NCBI GenBank assembly: GCA_037783415.1
Contig: JAZGTN010000006.1
Location: forward strand, 4,712,001 to 4,776,000
DNA from: Leptasterias polaris
Lineage: Eukaryota; Echinodermata; Asteroidea; Forcipulatida; Asteriidae
DNA: 64,000 nt
Direction: 5' to 3'
This document shows positions 42,092 to 53,500 of this stretch, one piece after another. Position 1 is the first letter of the stretch; each line of letters begins with the position of its first letter. Made by a program: the position numbers and the translations under genes. The notes beneath the pieces are model-generated. The model saw only the letters and a list, made by a program, of their open reading frames with translations. It made no database searches and had not been told where the DNA came from.

Positions 42092-43770
42092 TCTGAATAT
42101 ATACAGCAAAAAACAGGAAAATTGAACAATTCTAAAGGCCTTAAAAAGGCGTCAGAAAATCGTAAAAGCTTCGTCGAAAATAAACACCATTTTGTTTTCG
42201 TTTTCCTGCTGTGTGTGTGTCCGGGTAAATGTGCAATACTCCAATGAGTCGGTCATCGTTCATGCGCATTGGAAAATTCACCAGGACTTGTTGATTTATG
42301 GAATGGGTAAGCCAGCTACAGTGGCCTCTGATGTGATGAACATACCCCCATTGAAGGATGATTCAAAAAGGGAAAAATAGCCCAAATTCCACATAATCAT
42401 AACTATTGCCGCTACAAACATACCCCCATTGAAGGATGATTCAAAAAAGGGAAATAATAGCCCGATATTGCCCTTATGAACATGAACTTACCCATGACTT
42501 GTACTAATGAAATAATCCAAAAGAACCTTTCACGTGACTAATAAGTAATATGTAAAGCAGGTTTTAGTTCATAAACTCCTGAATATTCAGTTTATGCAAA
42601 CTATTCGACAATAACTGCTGATTTTAATATTCATAGGAAATTAAATATTCATTATGACCTTTTACTAAACAGGTAATGGGAGAAATTTGTAGAACTATCA
42701 AACCAATTTTGGTATCAATCCCTCAAGTCACAGCCTAGCGGTAAATAGGCTATGCTCTTGTGCATATAATTTGTTCTCTCTTGATACAGGTTCAATTCCC
42801 GGTAAGTACATTGCATTATTTAATTGCTTGCAAATGTTCAATTCCTTCCACAGAGAGTGAGTGAATGATGGGGAGAGGTAGTGGGGGAGGAGGAAAGAAG
42901 ACTGGGGAGAGAGGGGGAAAGAAGCGTGTTTTTTATTTTTCAAATTTTAGGATTTTATGATTTTTTTTTTTTTTTTTTAAATCGGTCCCCTATGAAAACT
43001 ATTTATTTTACATTTTGGGGTACTAACCCTATCGATAGAATACATCCTCAGGTGTATATTGGTAAAAAAAATATTTTAAAAAACGTCCAGAAGGTGGTGG
43101 CGTGCTCCGGAAACTTTTCCGTTGTCGGTACTAGTATTACTATTAGTGCGACCCGGGCTATCTGAACACCAGTCCAGTGCATTACGCTCACACGTGACAC
43201 TGGATCTGGATCTGGACAACTAATTGGCAGCGCCTCCTCACTCTGTGATTTTACGCCACAAATAACTTACAAAGAAAACACAAACCGTGGAGGTAGGAAA
43301 ACAGAGACAAATACTTACGACGTGTACTTTTCTGCTTGGTCAGTTTTTCTCATCCCGAAACAGAAAGCTTTTTTTACCGTAGATCTTGCAGCAATTGTGA
43401 AAAATACACCTGTCTTTCAGTATTAAATGACCCCCTAATCCATTAAGTGCTGATACTTCGTTTGAGACGTCAAGGTACTATTGCAAATTGCAAGATGATA
43501 AGAGAGGGCGCTGTTCTTGCCCACCGCCCCGCCCCACCGCCCCACCGCCCCACCACCCCACCACCCCGCCCCCCCGCCCCCCCGCCCCTTATTCAAACAC
43601 AAACAACAGAATTATTAAAGTATACTGGCTCTTTGCACGAACTTGTCCTATTATTTTGTTGTATCTTAATTATATCACAATTTTCTTGCATTTTGAGGTA
43701 GTAAAGCCATTTTTAAATCAAAATCCTTAAACTCGTAACACGTTCGCCACCACCATTAAAATGCTATAGC
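42092..43770. repeat. Spacer with short repeats and low-complexity tracts
   Basis: ACATACCCCCATTGAAGGAT occurs twice (about 42340 and 42418, 78 bp apart). A GGGGAGAGG-rich stretch (42870-42920), poly-T (42961-42979) and a (CCCCACC)n tract (43518-43588) follow. No supportable gene. Confidence 0.7.
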
Positions 43771-43787
43771 GCCCTCAACTAATTGAT

Positions 43788-43807
43788 CACGTGATTGCTA
43801 TGACAAC
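43788..43807 (+). promoter_or_regulatory. Candidate promoter motifs: E-box and RFX X-box
   Basis: CACGTG at 43788-43793 overlaps into ATTGCTATGACAAC at 43794-43807, which fits every position of the X-box consensus RYYNYYWWRRNRAC bound by RFX factors at ciliary genes. ATGGCGG follows at 43823. It could serve gene C, whose first mapped exon is 2.5 kb downstream, but no exon joining them was proven. Confidence 0.4.
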
Positions 43808-44604
43808 TAGGTCGACGACAAGATGGCGGTACTCATTCAGTTGGAAAAGGAGGCTAGGCAGGGTGTCAGAAAATAGAATGAAACTATTCTTGTTTCGAAA
43901 GCTACAGGAGTACAGTTTCATTGACAAGAAGTTTGATTTTTAATGCCTGACATTGTAACTTTTCAAGGAAACTCAAGTTAACTATGGAAAGTTCTTCTGA
44001 TGGTTAAACAACAGCAGTCAGTGAGAAATGAGGTAAATCAGTAAATGTAGGACTAATTTCCATGTAAGGACATGATGATCATCATACATGGGCATGGGAT
44101 GGCCGCCGCGGCCGGTCACTATAATTTAGTAAATTTAAAATAGTACTATTTGAATTTCCAACATAGCACCTGCAATGTTATCGTTAGCTTGAACGTTCTG
44201 GCAAAACAGTTTTAAAACGTGTCATGTAATTGTTCAAAATTTGTTACTATTTTTATGAATTGAAAGATTTGTTGTTGTATTGTACTAAACTAGTTGTAGT
44301 AGCCGTAGGGGGCCTACAAAAATGTACTTTGAAGTGTACGTCGTAAAAAAAATGTTGATTGGTTGAAAGCCTCTCGACAAGTTTTTCTTAAAGTTATAAT
44401 TAGGCTAGGCCTATTTATTAAGTTTAATTATTATTTGGGCAATTTTGTCAGTCAGGCCTGCATCTCCGTTTCACGTTCAGTGGTCAGTGGTGGTGTGTCT
44501 GTACTCTGTGTTTTGTCTCTTTGTTCAAGTATGTCTTGTTTCCAGGTTCTCCTATTTTTTCCTGTTTATTTTTCATCCACGGCATTGCTTCCTTTGTAAT
44601 TTAA

Positions 44605-44972
44605 AGGCACTGGACACTTTTGGTAATTACTCAAAATAATTATTAGCATAAAAACTTACTTGGTAACGAGCAACGGAGAGCTGTTGATAGTACAAAACAT
44701 TGTGAGAAACGGCTCCCTCTGAAGTAACGTAGTTTTTGAGAAAGAGGTAATTTCTCACTCAAATAATAAAAGACTTCTTGCTGAAGCCTTTTATTATGCA
44801 TCTGAAGGCACACAAAGTAATGCAACAAGGGTGTTTTTTCTTTCATTATTCTCTTGCAACTTCGATGACCAATTGAGCCCAAATTTTCACAGGTTTGTTA
44901 TTTTATGCATATGTTGGGATACACCAAGTGAGAATACTGGTCTTCGACAATTACCAAACGTGTCCAGTGCCT
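44605..44972. mobile_element. TTAA-flanked MITE, intact ends
   Basis: Ends AGGCACTGGACACTTTTGGT and ACCAAACGTGTCCAGTGCCT, with TTAA at 44601-44604 and 44973-44976. The best-preserved member of this group. Confidence 0.88.
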
Positions 44973-45004
44973 TTAATGTAATTTTACTGTTTACTGCTGT
45001 ATAT

Positions 45005-45130
45005 TACATCAATACTTCAATACTTTATTTCCACCCAATCTAAATACAGGGCTAAATACAGAATAGAGGTGATTAAGTGGTGGGGGTCTCCAAAAAAGCA
45101 AAACTTGTCGAGTAGAGACCCCCATGACGT
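45005..45130 (-). mobile_element. Retrotransposon-like 3' tail with hairpin
   Basis: Inverse of 59755-59900: TTTATTTCCACCCAATC, then GGTGGGGGTCTCC ... GAGACCCCC hairpin. Confidence 0.6.
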
Positions 45131-45827
45131 GTGTAGCAAGGTATTAATAATAATTGCATACAGAATTTTAGTTTTATTGCCTGATATTTTCTCTAATAAA
45201 TGTTGAGATGGCCAATTGTTTTCTTGTGTTTCTAACTAACTTGCAAGTTAACATGGTTAATGTACAAACAAAATATTAATTTAACTGAACTGTGTGGATA
45301 TTTTTTATGAAGTGGGTGGGCACTTGCAGAAATGTTCTCTAATACCGTTTTTGTTTTTACCTTAAAAATTGTTGAAAATACTGTAGTCAAAGTTGAGCTT
45401 GTAATAATGATTGATATTCAACAGAAAGTCAGTTGTACTGTTAGCTATGACTGTAAGTGTAAAGAACCACTTCAAACATTACATAATTTTAGTATTAAAA
45501 TTACTTTTGACTGCCATATATAATTATTAAAATACAATATACATGTCATCAATGATCAGTTAATTGTTGTGTTCTACCGAACATGGCAAAAAAAGGAAAG
45601 TTTATATGCCCAAACACTAAATTACATACATCATTGCTTTTTAAGCAGTATGTTATTTTCCATCCTTTTTAATTTGCAATAAATACACCATAAGAATTGT
45701 TTATCAAACTTTGTTAGATGGTCACAATCATGTGGTTTGTAACTTGATAAGTAAAAGGTAACAATTGCCAAGATGAAAGAACAGTTTATATTTTGCACTG
45801 GATTTCAAATTCCATTTCCTCAGTTAA

Positions 45828-46145
45828 AGCATATTATACAAAATTGGTAATTGTCAAAGACCAGTATCCACCCTCGATGTGACCCAACATATACATGAAA
45901 CAAACCTGTGAATGTTTTTAAAGCTAAATCAGTCTTCGGAGTCATGAGAAAACAGTGAAAACATCAGATTTTATCTCGTGTGAAAAAGACTAATTGTTTT
46001 ACTAATTTCCTAAAAATTATAGCATTTCAAGCAAAACTACTTCAATGGAAATTTTCCACCATTGACCATCTTTATATACCATGTAAGTTGTGTGCAAATC
46101 TGGGAACATTTATATTTTCAATCTTACCAATGTTGTACACACCCT
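45828..46145. mobile_element. TTAA-flanked MITE
   Basis: TTAA at 45824-45827 and 46146-46149. Inner TTGGTAATTGTCAAAGACCA and the right end ACCAATGTTGTACACACCCT match 48331-48667. Confidence 0.8.
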
Positions 46146-46274
46146 TTAAAACAAGAAAGATTTCTCTGTAGGATTGGTACTGGCATGAACTTTATAATCA
46201 ATTAGCTTTCAGATTGTAACTTATTAATTATGTTTTTGATTTCTTCAACATTTGCTTTTTGTTTTAATGTTCAG

Positions 46275-46505
46275 ACCTGCCACCTCAAGCAGAAGCTTGC
46301 CAAAAGTTCACCGAAAGAAACCGCCACATCAACGTGTACAATCCGATGAGGGCAGCGCCCTCGTTGACAACGAGATACCATACCGCTTACCGAAAGTTGG
46401 ACTTTCACAATCTCATCCAACGCCAAGAAGTACAATTACGAGAAGAATTAGCAGCAGCCACGAAACAACGAGTCATGACCTACTCTATAAAATAGATTAT
46501 ATGGG
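46275..46505 (+). CDS. Gene C exon (first one mapped)
   Basis: Pyrimidine-rich acceptor ending TTTTAATGTTCAG, donor ATGGG/GTAAGA. Reads PATSSRSLPKVHRKKPPHQR through LLYKIDYMG. Confidence 0.82.
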
Positions 46506-49500
46506 GTAAGATAAAAGAACCTTACAATTTTTTTGTTTTTGATATAATTTCTTTTCATCTATTTAATAAGAGCAGCAAAATGTTTGTCTCAAATCATTAA
46601 TATGGTGTTGTGGATGACAACATCCATCTTCCTCCAACCCTTGCCCTTGACACTCACGTCCTAAGGTCCTTGTAAACGTTTTTTTACTTTTTCTTTCTTC
46701 TAAGGGGTGGGGAGGGGAGAGACACAAGGTGGATCAGTAGAAGTCCAAACATCCCCTTTCTGGGAAATTGGAAGGGTTCCGTAAAGAAATCGCCCCTCTG
46801 TCCTCAAAAGAGGAATGATGGGCAGGGTTGAATAGTGACATTAATAATAATAATAGTGGCTTCTTATATAGCGCTCATATCCGTCACTCAGTGACGCTCA
46901 AGGCGCTTCAACAGTCAATATTTTCCTGCAAGGTATATATGTGGAGCTACTTTTTGAATTTTGAGACCTATTTCTTTACATAGCACCATGTAATGGTTTA
47001 CAAGGTGCTGTGGCGCAATATGCAGCCAATCAAACCAGGAACACCGGGGCAAACCCCTTCTCTTTTCGATAAGTGCACTGGGTTCTTTACGTGCATTACA
47101 CAACACACGGGACCAACGGCTTTACGTCCCATCCGAAGGACGAAGCAATAATGGTTAAGTGTCTTGCTTAATAAGGACACAAGTGTCACGACCGAGACTC
47201 GAACCCACACTCTGCTGAACAGAAACACCAGAGCTTGAGTCCGGTGCTCTTATCCGCTCGGCCACGACACATTAGCAGTGTTGACATTGATAATGCCATT
47301 TTCAAAACTGCAGTTCCGAAAGCCTTGAGAAATATTTCCAGCGGAGAAAGAAGCTTCCAGTTCCTCCTAACACCTTAGCGCAGCTAAAACGCCAGGAGGG
47401 GATCCATATGCCCACCTTCAAGAGGGCAAATATTCAACCAGTTGACACCAATGACAAGATGGGTGGCTGCACTGAGGACCTAGCGCAGGGGCACACGGCA
47501 AGTAGAACAAGGTACCTGAAACTTATTCAGTCTTCTTTTAAAATGATTTGTTGATTATGAATAAAGATTGATGTTTTACATGGAACTTAGTGGGGGTTTT
47601 TAAGTATCGGAAAACTGTATTGTATGTTCTTTGAGTAGGCCTACCCTTCAATTTGTTTGTTGTTTGTCTATAATGATAACACATTATTATTTATCATATT
47701 AGTTTGATAAGGAATGGGGACGCTTGGATCATTCTTTGATTCCCCCCACGCCCCCCCCCCCCCCCCCAAAAAAAAACAACTTCTATCATGCTATCTTTGT
47801 TATGAACCCAGTGCTAAAAAGGGAAAGTATAAAACTTACATTACTTGTCAAGCAAAAATTCCCTTCCATCCAGGATTTTACCTATGCTGCAAAAAAGAAA
47901 AAAAGAAGTCACTCTGACCGGCACTCGATTTAAGTGCATCATCCTGAATACTGAATGATTTCACTGAATTTTTGCCAAACCATTCTTTTTCATTTCCTTC
48001 TTATTCGACCAAATACGGTAAAACATGCATCTTTCCGAACTCAATCCAATCATACAACACAAGTACTACGACAGACAGCACGTAACCTGTTGATGCAGTG
48101 TACATAATGGACAGTACAAGTCCATACATGCAGACTTGAATTGAGCACTGGTTCTTGGTATTGCAACTGGTAGTGAAAATGCTAGGCCGAGAGCTCCCTC
48201 ACTATTAATTGTTCATTGAAATCAGCTGTAGTTGTGCAAACATGAGTGAGAAATTTTGTTTGTGAATGACCTGCATGATTGCCTTGATACTTTGATAAAA
48301 AATGTAAGGAGTAAATTTGTCTTTGTTTAAAGGGACATAACATCATTGGTAATTGTCAAAGTCCAGTATCCACACTTGATATGAGCCAAAATATACATGA
48401 AATAACAAACCTGTGAATTTTAAGCTCAATCGGTTCATTGGAGTCACGAGAAAACAGTGGGAAAAAACTCTACATGTTTAAACTGTTTTCAGACATTGAA
48501 TTTTTGACTTGCAAGATCAAGACTAAGTGTCTCCTCGAAAACTATTGCATTTCAAGCAAAAATGTTTCAAAGGGAGTTTCCCACCTTGACCATCTTTATA
48601 CCCTGTAAGTTATGTGTGAATCTGTGGACATTTATATTTTTACTCTTACCAATGTTATGCACACCCTTTAAGCCCAAAATTACTCATTCTGGTGAGCTAA
48701 TTAATTGCAAATGTGAACACTAATAACTTGTACGTTTGTTCACGTCACTGGACAAAAACCTTTTTTTGCATGTGTGGCATGCACTGCGCACACTGGGTTG
48801 AACCTACAAATTTTGCACCGGCAATCAAATGTCTCTATTTTCAACCCGGCTTCCATCCTTATTATGGTGACATTGTTTTTTAGTAAAAGGTTTCCAAACA
48901 AAATGGGATAAAGGTCAATGAACTCCTGAAACCCATACTAAAGGCTGTGTCTGAATCAGTGGTTGTGGCTGTGGCTTGAACACCACGATAACATGTAGTA
49001 AAGCATTAGGAATCTAATAGCAACATCCATAGCAACAGCCGCAGCTGCTAAATCGGACATGGCCTCACTTCCATGTTACTGAAAACGATGACACCCCAAC
49101 TTGAACATTATTTCTTAGTTAATGTTTGTGTGAATTTAATTATTTTATTTATTATTATATTTTTGCTATTTTGTTTGTAGTCTTGGGACCAGGGGTACTG
49201 CTGGGCTGCCCGACATCTTCAAATCACCGGAGTTAATGCAAGATTCATCAAATGGAACAAAACAGGCTGCTTGGAGACTATCACCATATCAACATAAGAA
49301 CTACGACGTGCAGGTAAGCAGCAACTGTTCAGTTTTTTGATCTGATGGAAAAAGTATACAATTACAGAACAAAACCTTATACAAATATGATTTGTATGAA
49401 TCAGGTTTTGGAAATGCTGTGGCCAAATTTGTATCAAATTAAAGAAGTAGGGCATAACAAAAATGCAATTCTTACAATACTTGCAATAAATGAAGAAAGA

Positions 49501-50114
49501 AATGAGGGTGTCGAAGTCTATATAACAAGTAGGTGTCAATAAGACACTCGTACACCCCTCTTTCATGATTCTATTATACAAATGAATTAGTCAAAAGAAA
49601 TGAAGATGGCATGGTTTCTACACGTAGGGTATGTATTAATCAGTACAGAAAATCTCTGCCACTGAATGAAGTGGGTGAAAGTGAGAGAGCGCCCTCTATT
49701 GACAAGAAATCCCAACTGAAACCTAATGAGCCCAACACGTCTGCAGTCATGCTCCATTTGTTCACCATGTAACACAGTCAATGTTGATGAGACAGTCAGA
49801 GAACCTTTATTCGTTGGTGGAAGAGGAAAACATACATCTTGTTTGACCTAGATCCACCTCAACTATTCCCCTCCCCAACTAAAAAAGGAAACTGCCACCA
49901 CCAGGCACACCCCCCCCCCCCCCACCCTCCATTGTTGAGTGGAAAACTGACATGCATTACAAGAGTTGCCTTCAACACTTTCCTATACACTTTATTCATA
50001 TCACAGGCCATCCGAGGCCAGACTGGTCCATTCTCCAGAGACTTCATTGTACACTGCAACACCCCTAACAGCTGGCTACGCATGAAATTGAAGAGTCAGA
50101 AGACAGACCACTGA
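46275..50114 (+). CDS. Gene C: last four exons of an unrecognised basic protein
   Basis: Exons 46275-46505, 47314-47511, 49181-49313, 50007-50114; phases 2-in/2-out, 2/2, 2/0, 0/stop; all GT-AG. They give 223 residues after completing the first codon. The protein is basic, Ser/Pro/Arg-rich and probably disordered, with one helical stretch SESLEKYFQRRKKLPVPPN. No domain recognised. The first exon needs an upstream exon ending in phase 2 that I did not find; gene A exon 19 cannot supply it because the junction codon would be TGA. Short Pro/Arg-rich segments resemble the style of gene A's tail, but no alignment is claimed. A candidate promoter lies at 43788-43825. Confidence 0.78.
46845..47271 (-). 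mobile_element. tRNA-Leu-like SINE, well preserved
   Basis: Minus strand begins TGTCGTGGCCGAGCGGATAA (box A), has CCGGACTCAAGCTC (anticodon region, CAA) and GGGTTCGAGTCTCGG (box B), then a conserved body with CTTCGGATGGGACGTAAAGC and an (ATT)n tail. Lies in gene C intron. Confidence 0.85.
47314..47511 (+). CDS. Gene C exon
   Basis: Acceptor TTTCAAAACTGCAG, donor ACAAG/GTACCT. Reads SESLEKYFQRRKKLPVPPNT through QGHTASRT. This frame was found from splice phase, not from a long open frame. Confidence 0.8.
47740..47775. repeat. Poly-C/poly-A tract in gene C intron
   Basis: Long C run followed by A run; overlapping open frames (47714-47933) are artefacts of it. Confidence 0.85.
48331..48667. mobile_element. 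TTAA-flanked MITE in gene C intron
   Basis: Ends AGGGACATAACATCATTGGT and ACCAATGTTATGCACACCCT, TTAA at 48327-48330 and 48668-48671. Confidence 0.85.
48942..49067. mobile_element. Small hairpin MITE in gene C intron
   Basis: Left AGGCTGTGTCTGAATCAGTG and right CTGCTAAATCGGACATGGCC are inverted relatives; inner GGTTGTGGCTGTGGCT pairs with AGCAACAGCCGCAGC. Confidence 0.75.
49181..49313 (+). CDS. Gene C exon
   Basis: Acceptor TTTTGTTTGTAG, donor CAG/GTAAGC; phase 2 in, 0 out. Reads LGTRGTAGLPDIFKSPELMQ through SPYQHKNYDVQ. Confidence 0.82.
50007..50114 (+). CDS. Gene C last exon with stop
   Basis: Acceptor CATATCACAG, phase 0. Reads AIRGQTGPFSRDFIVHCNTP through KSQKTDH, TGA at 50112-50114. 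Confidence 0.82.
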   Translation, partial: AIRGQTGPFSRDFIVHCNTPNSWLRMKLKSQKTDH

Positions 50115-50164
50115 CAGGATGTTAGGGTGGATCGCTGTCTGAAATAGAATCTGTTGAATCCTGG

Positions 50165-50170
50165 AATAAA
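50165..50170 (+). terminator. Candidate polyadenylation signal of gene C
   Basis: AATAAA 50 bp after the stop codon. Close for a 3' UTR, so a later site is also possible. Confidence 0.4.
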
Positions 50171-53100
50171 CAAGACGATAGAAGGTGAGAGGTACTGGCA
50201 AGGCACAGGCCTTGAAATTCACAAGGGCATCATCGGAAATTGTTTTGTCTAAAGACTGCGCCTTTAAGCCTCTTGAAGCATACTGACTTCATAGAGGCAA
50301 TTGCCTCTAATCCCAGGGTTGGTTGTTATCTTTCAGTACCCCTTGAAGTGTAGGGCTTGTGCTCCACACAGCGTCATAAAGGAATTTAGGCCTCCGTGCC
50401 CATACTCTTTGCCGCGGTGCCTTCCTGAAAATGGGATGGAAACATACCCAAAGTTCCAGGAACGATGTGATTTAGTGTGTGAACTTCCTCATGTTGTGCT
50501 TATTAAATCCTATGCGTAAAGACGGATCACTGGTGTGAAACCAGGGAAGGTAAAGACGCATTCTGAAATCATAAAACGATTTGAAGCATCAGATCAGTAG
50601 ATAGCGCTTTATTTGAGAAGGACATGATCAATATTTCAAATCGGTGATGAACATCGTCAAACGTTAACATAATACTGCATGATTATTTATTAAATTTATT
50701 TGACATGCCTTTCAAATGGATATTTTATGGTTTATAAAACTACTTATTTGAGGCAATTTTATGACCAATTTGCATGTTTCGTAAGATTGTGTGTGGTGTG
50801 AACACTTGTGAACTATGTCCAGTTTTATTCAAATTTTCAGATTGTGAGGGCTGTACAGGTCCTTTCTTTATGGTTTAACCATGGAGGTAGATCCCTGGTT
50901 AAACCTATCAACTTCCCTCTTGCCTGTTTACATTGATTTCTTTTCAAATAGTCACAATACAATCTCAGTATAAATTGTACATTTTGCACATTCTTTGCCT
51001 TTCAACATGTTTATCAATCAATTGTGTATCAAGGGATAATATTAATGTTTTTATTACAGTGTGGCATTTAGGCAATAGGATTGTGACTTTGATCTCTATG
51101 GTCGGACTATTTCACTGAGAAATACATTTGGCTGTAGGGCCAATCGCAGATTTGTCCTGTGAACAAAAATAGGTAGAACAACAAGCAATGACAGCCATTT
51201 TGAAATTTTTTGAAAATTGCTTGCTATTCCACATGTTTTTTCAAAATTCAAATTTTCAATGACCCTTTACATGTAGACAAATATCTTTCTGATGACATAT
51301 CAAAGGCACCATCTCCCCAAAATATTTCCCCTATCTGCCCCACTATTAATCCATTTTACAAGTGAAGGGAGTATTTAAAAAAATGTTGAATGCTCTGACC
51401 AATCAAACAATAGATTTTGAACTATTTTTAATATTTCATATTCATTGCATTTTTGTTAGTGTCAGTTTTGCCTGCAGTTCCGGTCATTTTGTCATAAACT
51501 ACAATAATAAACAAAGCAGTCAACAAATGTCAACTTCTATAAATACCAATCACAAAATGACATGATATCGCCTAGATTTATCGCCTAGAAGAAATAAGCT
51601 ATTAGGAAAATAAATTCTGGCGTAATGGATGATGAGTAGACTGAGCAGCCCGGTGGCGCTGCCAGGGGCTCGAAGACGCCTCAGTCACCTCATCGACCCT
51701 TCCTCCACCCTTCCTCCACGACCCGACCCCTCCGTGGAAGAACACACAAACTGCACCATCGCATTCCTGTCCATCAGCCTTCACCAGTGCCAAGTATGCG
51801 CCAATGATTTCACAGTGTTGAAATGAGTACCGGTGTCATTGACCTTTGACCTTCAGTCACCCTGCCTACTGAAACTTGACAAGAGTGGTGATTGACAGCT
51901 GTGCCATTTGGTAAGGTGCACCGAAAGTGCCAAAATCAGATTTTGGGTTTGTTTGTTTTTTTAAACAATGAAACCGAGACACACTAGTTGCTAGTTGTAT
52001 AAGAAATATTTGTGTACCTTTTTGTCTCTTCAAATTCAGAATCAATCTTGAACTTTGCCCACAGTTAGTCATAAGTGTTTCAAACTTAACTACTTTTATC
52101 AATTGATGTGTAGCGGGGCTTGGTTTTGACATAAATGGGACACTGTATGTTGGCTACTGAGTGCATTTATGGGCTGTGTAAATAACCAAATTTGCATTAA
52201 AAGGGTAAAGCTTATATGATGTAAATACAATGCATTATGTTGGTCTGCTGTAGAGTGAACCTGCAAACTTGGAATACTTGAATGCAAAATGTGTGAAAAA
52301 TGCTGTGAAAATATGTTTTAACATAAGGTGAAATGGTTTTAAAAGTGGTTAATGATATTCATTGTGTTGATCACAATTATTTATGAATGAATTTTATTCT
52401 AAATTACTATGAATGATAAGACCTTATGTTGACTTTGATAGAAATTATAGAAAATATTATTTATCAAAGCATGAATCGTGTACGATGTATATGTTTGCAT
52501 ATTTTTGCATGTTGCCTACAAATTTCTTGAAAGGAATGTATAAATGCTGGAATTGGATTTTTTTTCTTAGATTTTTTTTGGTTGTGATTATTTTATAATG
52601 TTCAATTATTTTATAAGGTACAGATTGTGTATAAATATAGAATGGACTGTCTGTAAATGTGGCTAATTATTGACCATATAAAAACGATCTAACAAAAAAT
52701 ACATATTTTTGTTCAGTTCTTGTTTGTCTTTAAAACTTGGAGACTTCAGATTGTTGTATTGTAGGTTTCTGGAGCACAATATTCTGATGTCAATTCTTTC
52801 TGCAATGTGCAGTCTGCAACCACTCTTTCAGATCACCAAACCACACACTAAGTGTGACTCTTCCTGAAAATGTTTACATTAGGGTTCCCAAATGTCACGA
52901 TTTGTTTTATATGTTCCTTCGTTCTGTTGCTCTCACATCAGTGAGGTTGAGACAGCATGGCGGTATTGTGATCCGAATTGACAGCAGACAAGAACTTACA
53001 TTTCCAACTGTAATGAGACTAAATCTTACCCCATGATTTTAACATAAATTCTTGTTTTCAAAAGAGGCAATATTTGTGGTATAAGTGACTGACACGTCAC

Positions 53101-53500
53101 AGTGAGTCACCATCAGTGTCTGTTCATACCATCACCTTGGATCTCTTTTATTCCAAATGAACCCATGCCCCAGTTTCTCCTCTCCTGTTGTTACTGGCAG
53201 ACATCAACCTCGAACAATTGGAACAATCAACCCCCGGTTTGACAGCAAATACTGGTGGTGTACATCCAAAGTAAAGTCAGTGTAGGAAAGAAGAGAAACC
53301 CACTTCTATACTTGGTTTGAACCCCACCTCACAGTTTGATCATCGTGTTCACAACAATACACCTCTGTAATTTAACATGGTTATTGACAGTTCTTTAAAC
53401 TTTACTCTGTTTAGAAATTACCATTTTCAAGGGCCTGAATTGACAGACCCTTTTTTTTTATATACTTGGAACAAAAGTTGAAATATTTATTTGATGTGTT
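50171..53500. other. Downstream sequence, no supportable gene
   Basis: AT-rich. One GC-richer frame at 51629-51826 (MMSRLSSPVALPGARRRLSH...) has some coding look but no clear splice partner. May be gene C 3' UTR or intergenic. Confidence 0.5.

Noticed and set aside
42192..42380. Frame with a donor-like ATGG/GTAAGC after LLIYGMG, reminiscent of gene A exon 7's end
   Set aside because: Similarity covers only a few codons, there is no acceptor-backed exon upstream, and the surroundings are repeats.
46275..46505. Gene C exons as an extension of gene A
   Set aside because: The first gene C exon needs an upstream exon ending in phase 2. Joining gene A exon 19 makes TGA, and exons 20-21 end in the wrong phase or in a stop.
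50301..50519. 72-codon frame after gene C
   Set aside because: Lies in the probable 3' UTR or flank, with no domain or duplicate support.
51629..51826. Frame MMSRLSSPVALPGARRRL
   Set aside because: Coding-like composition but isolated, with no splice partners; left as a note only.
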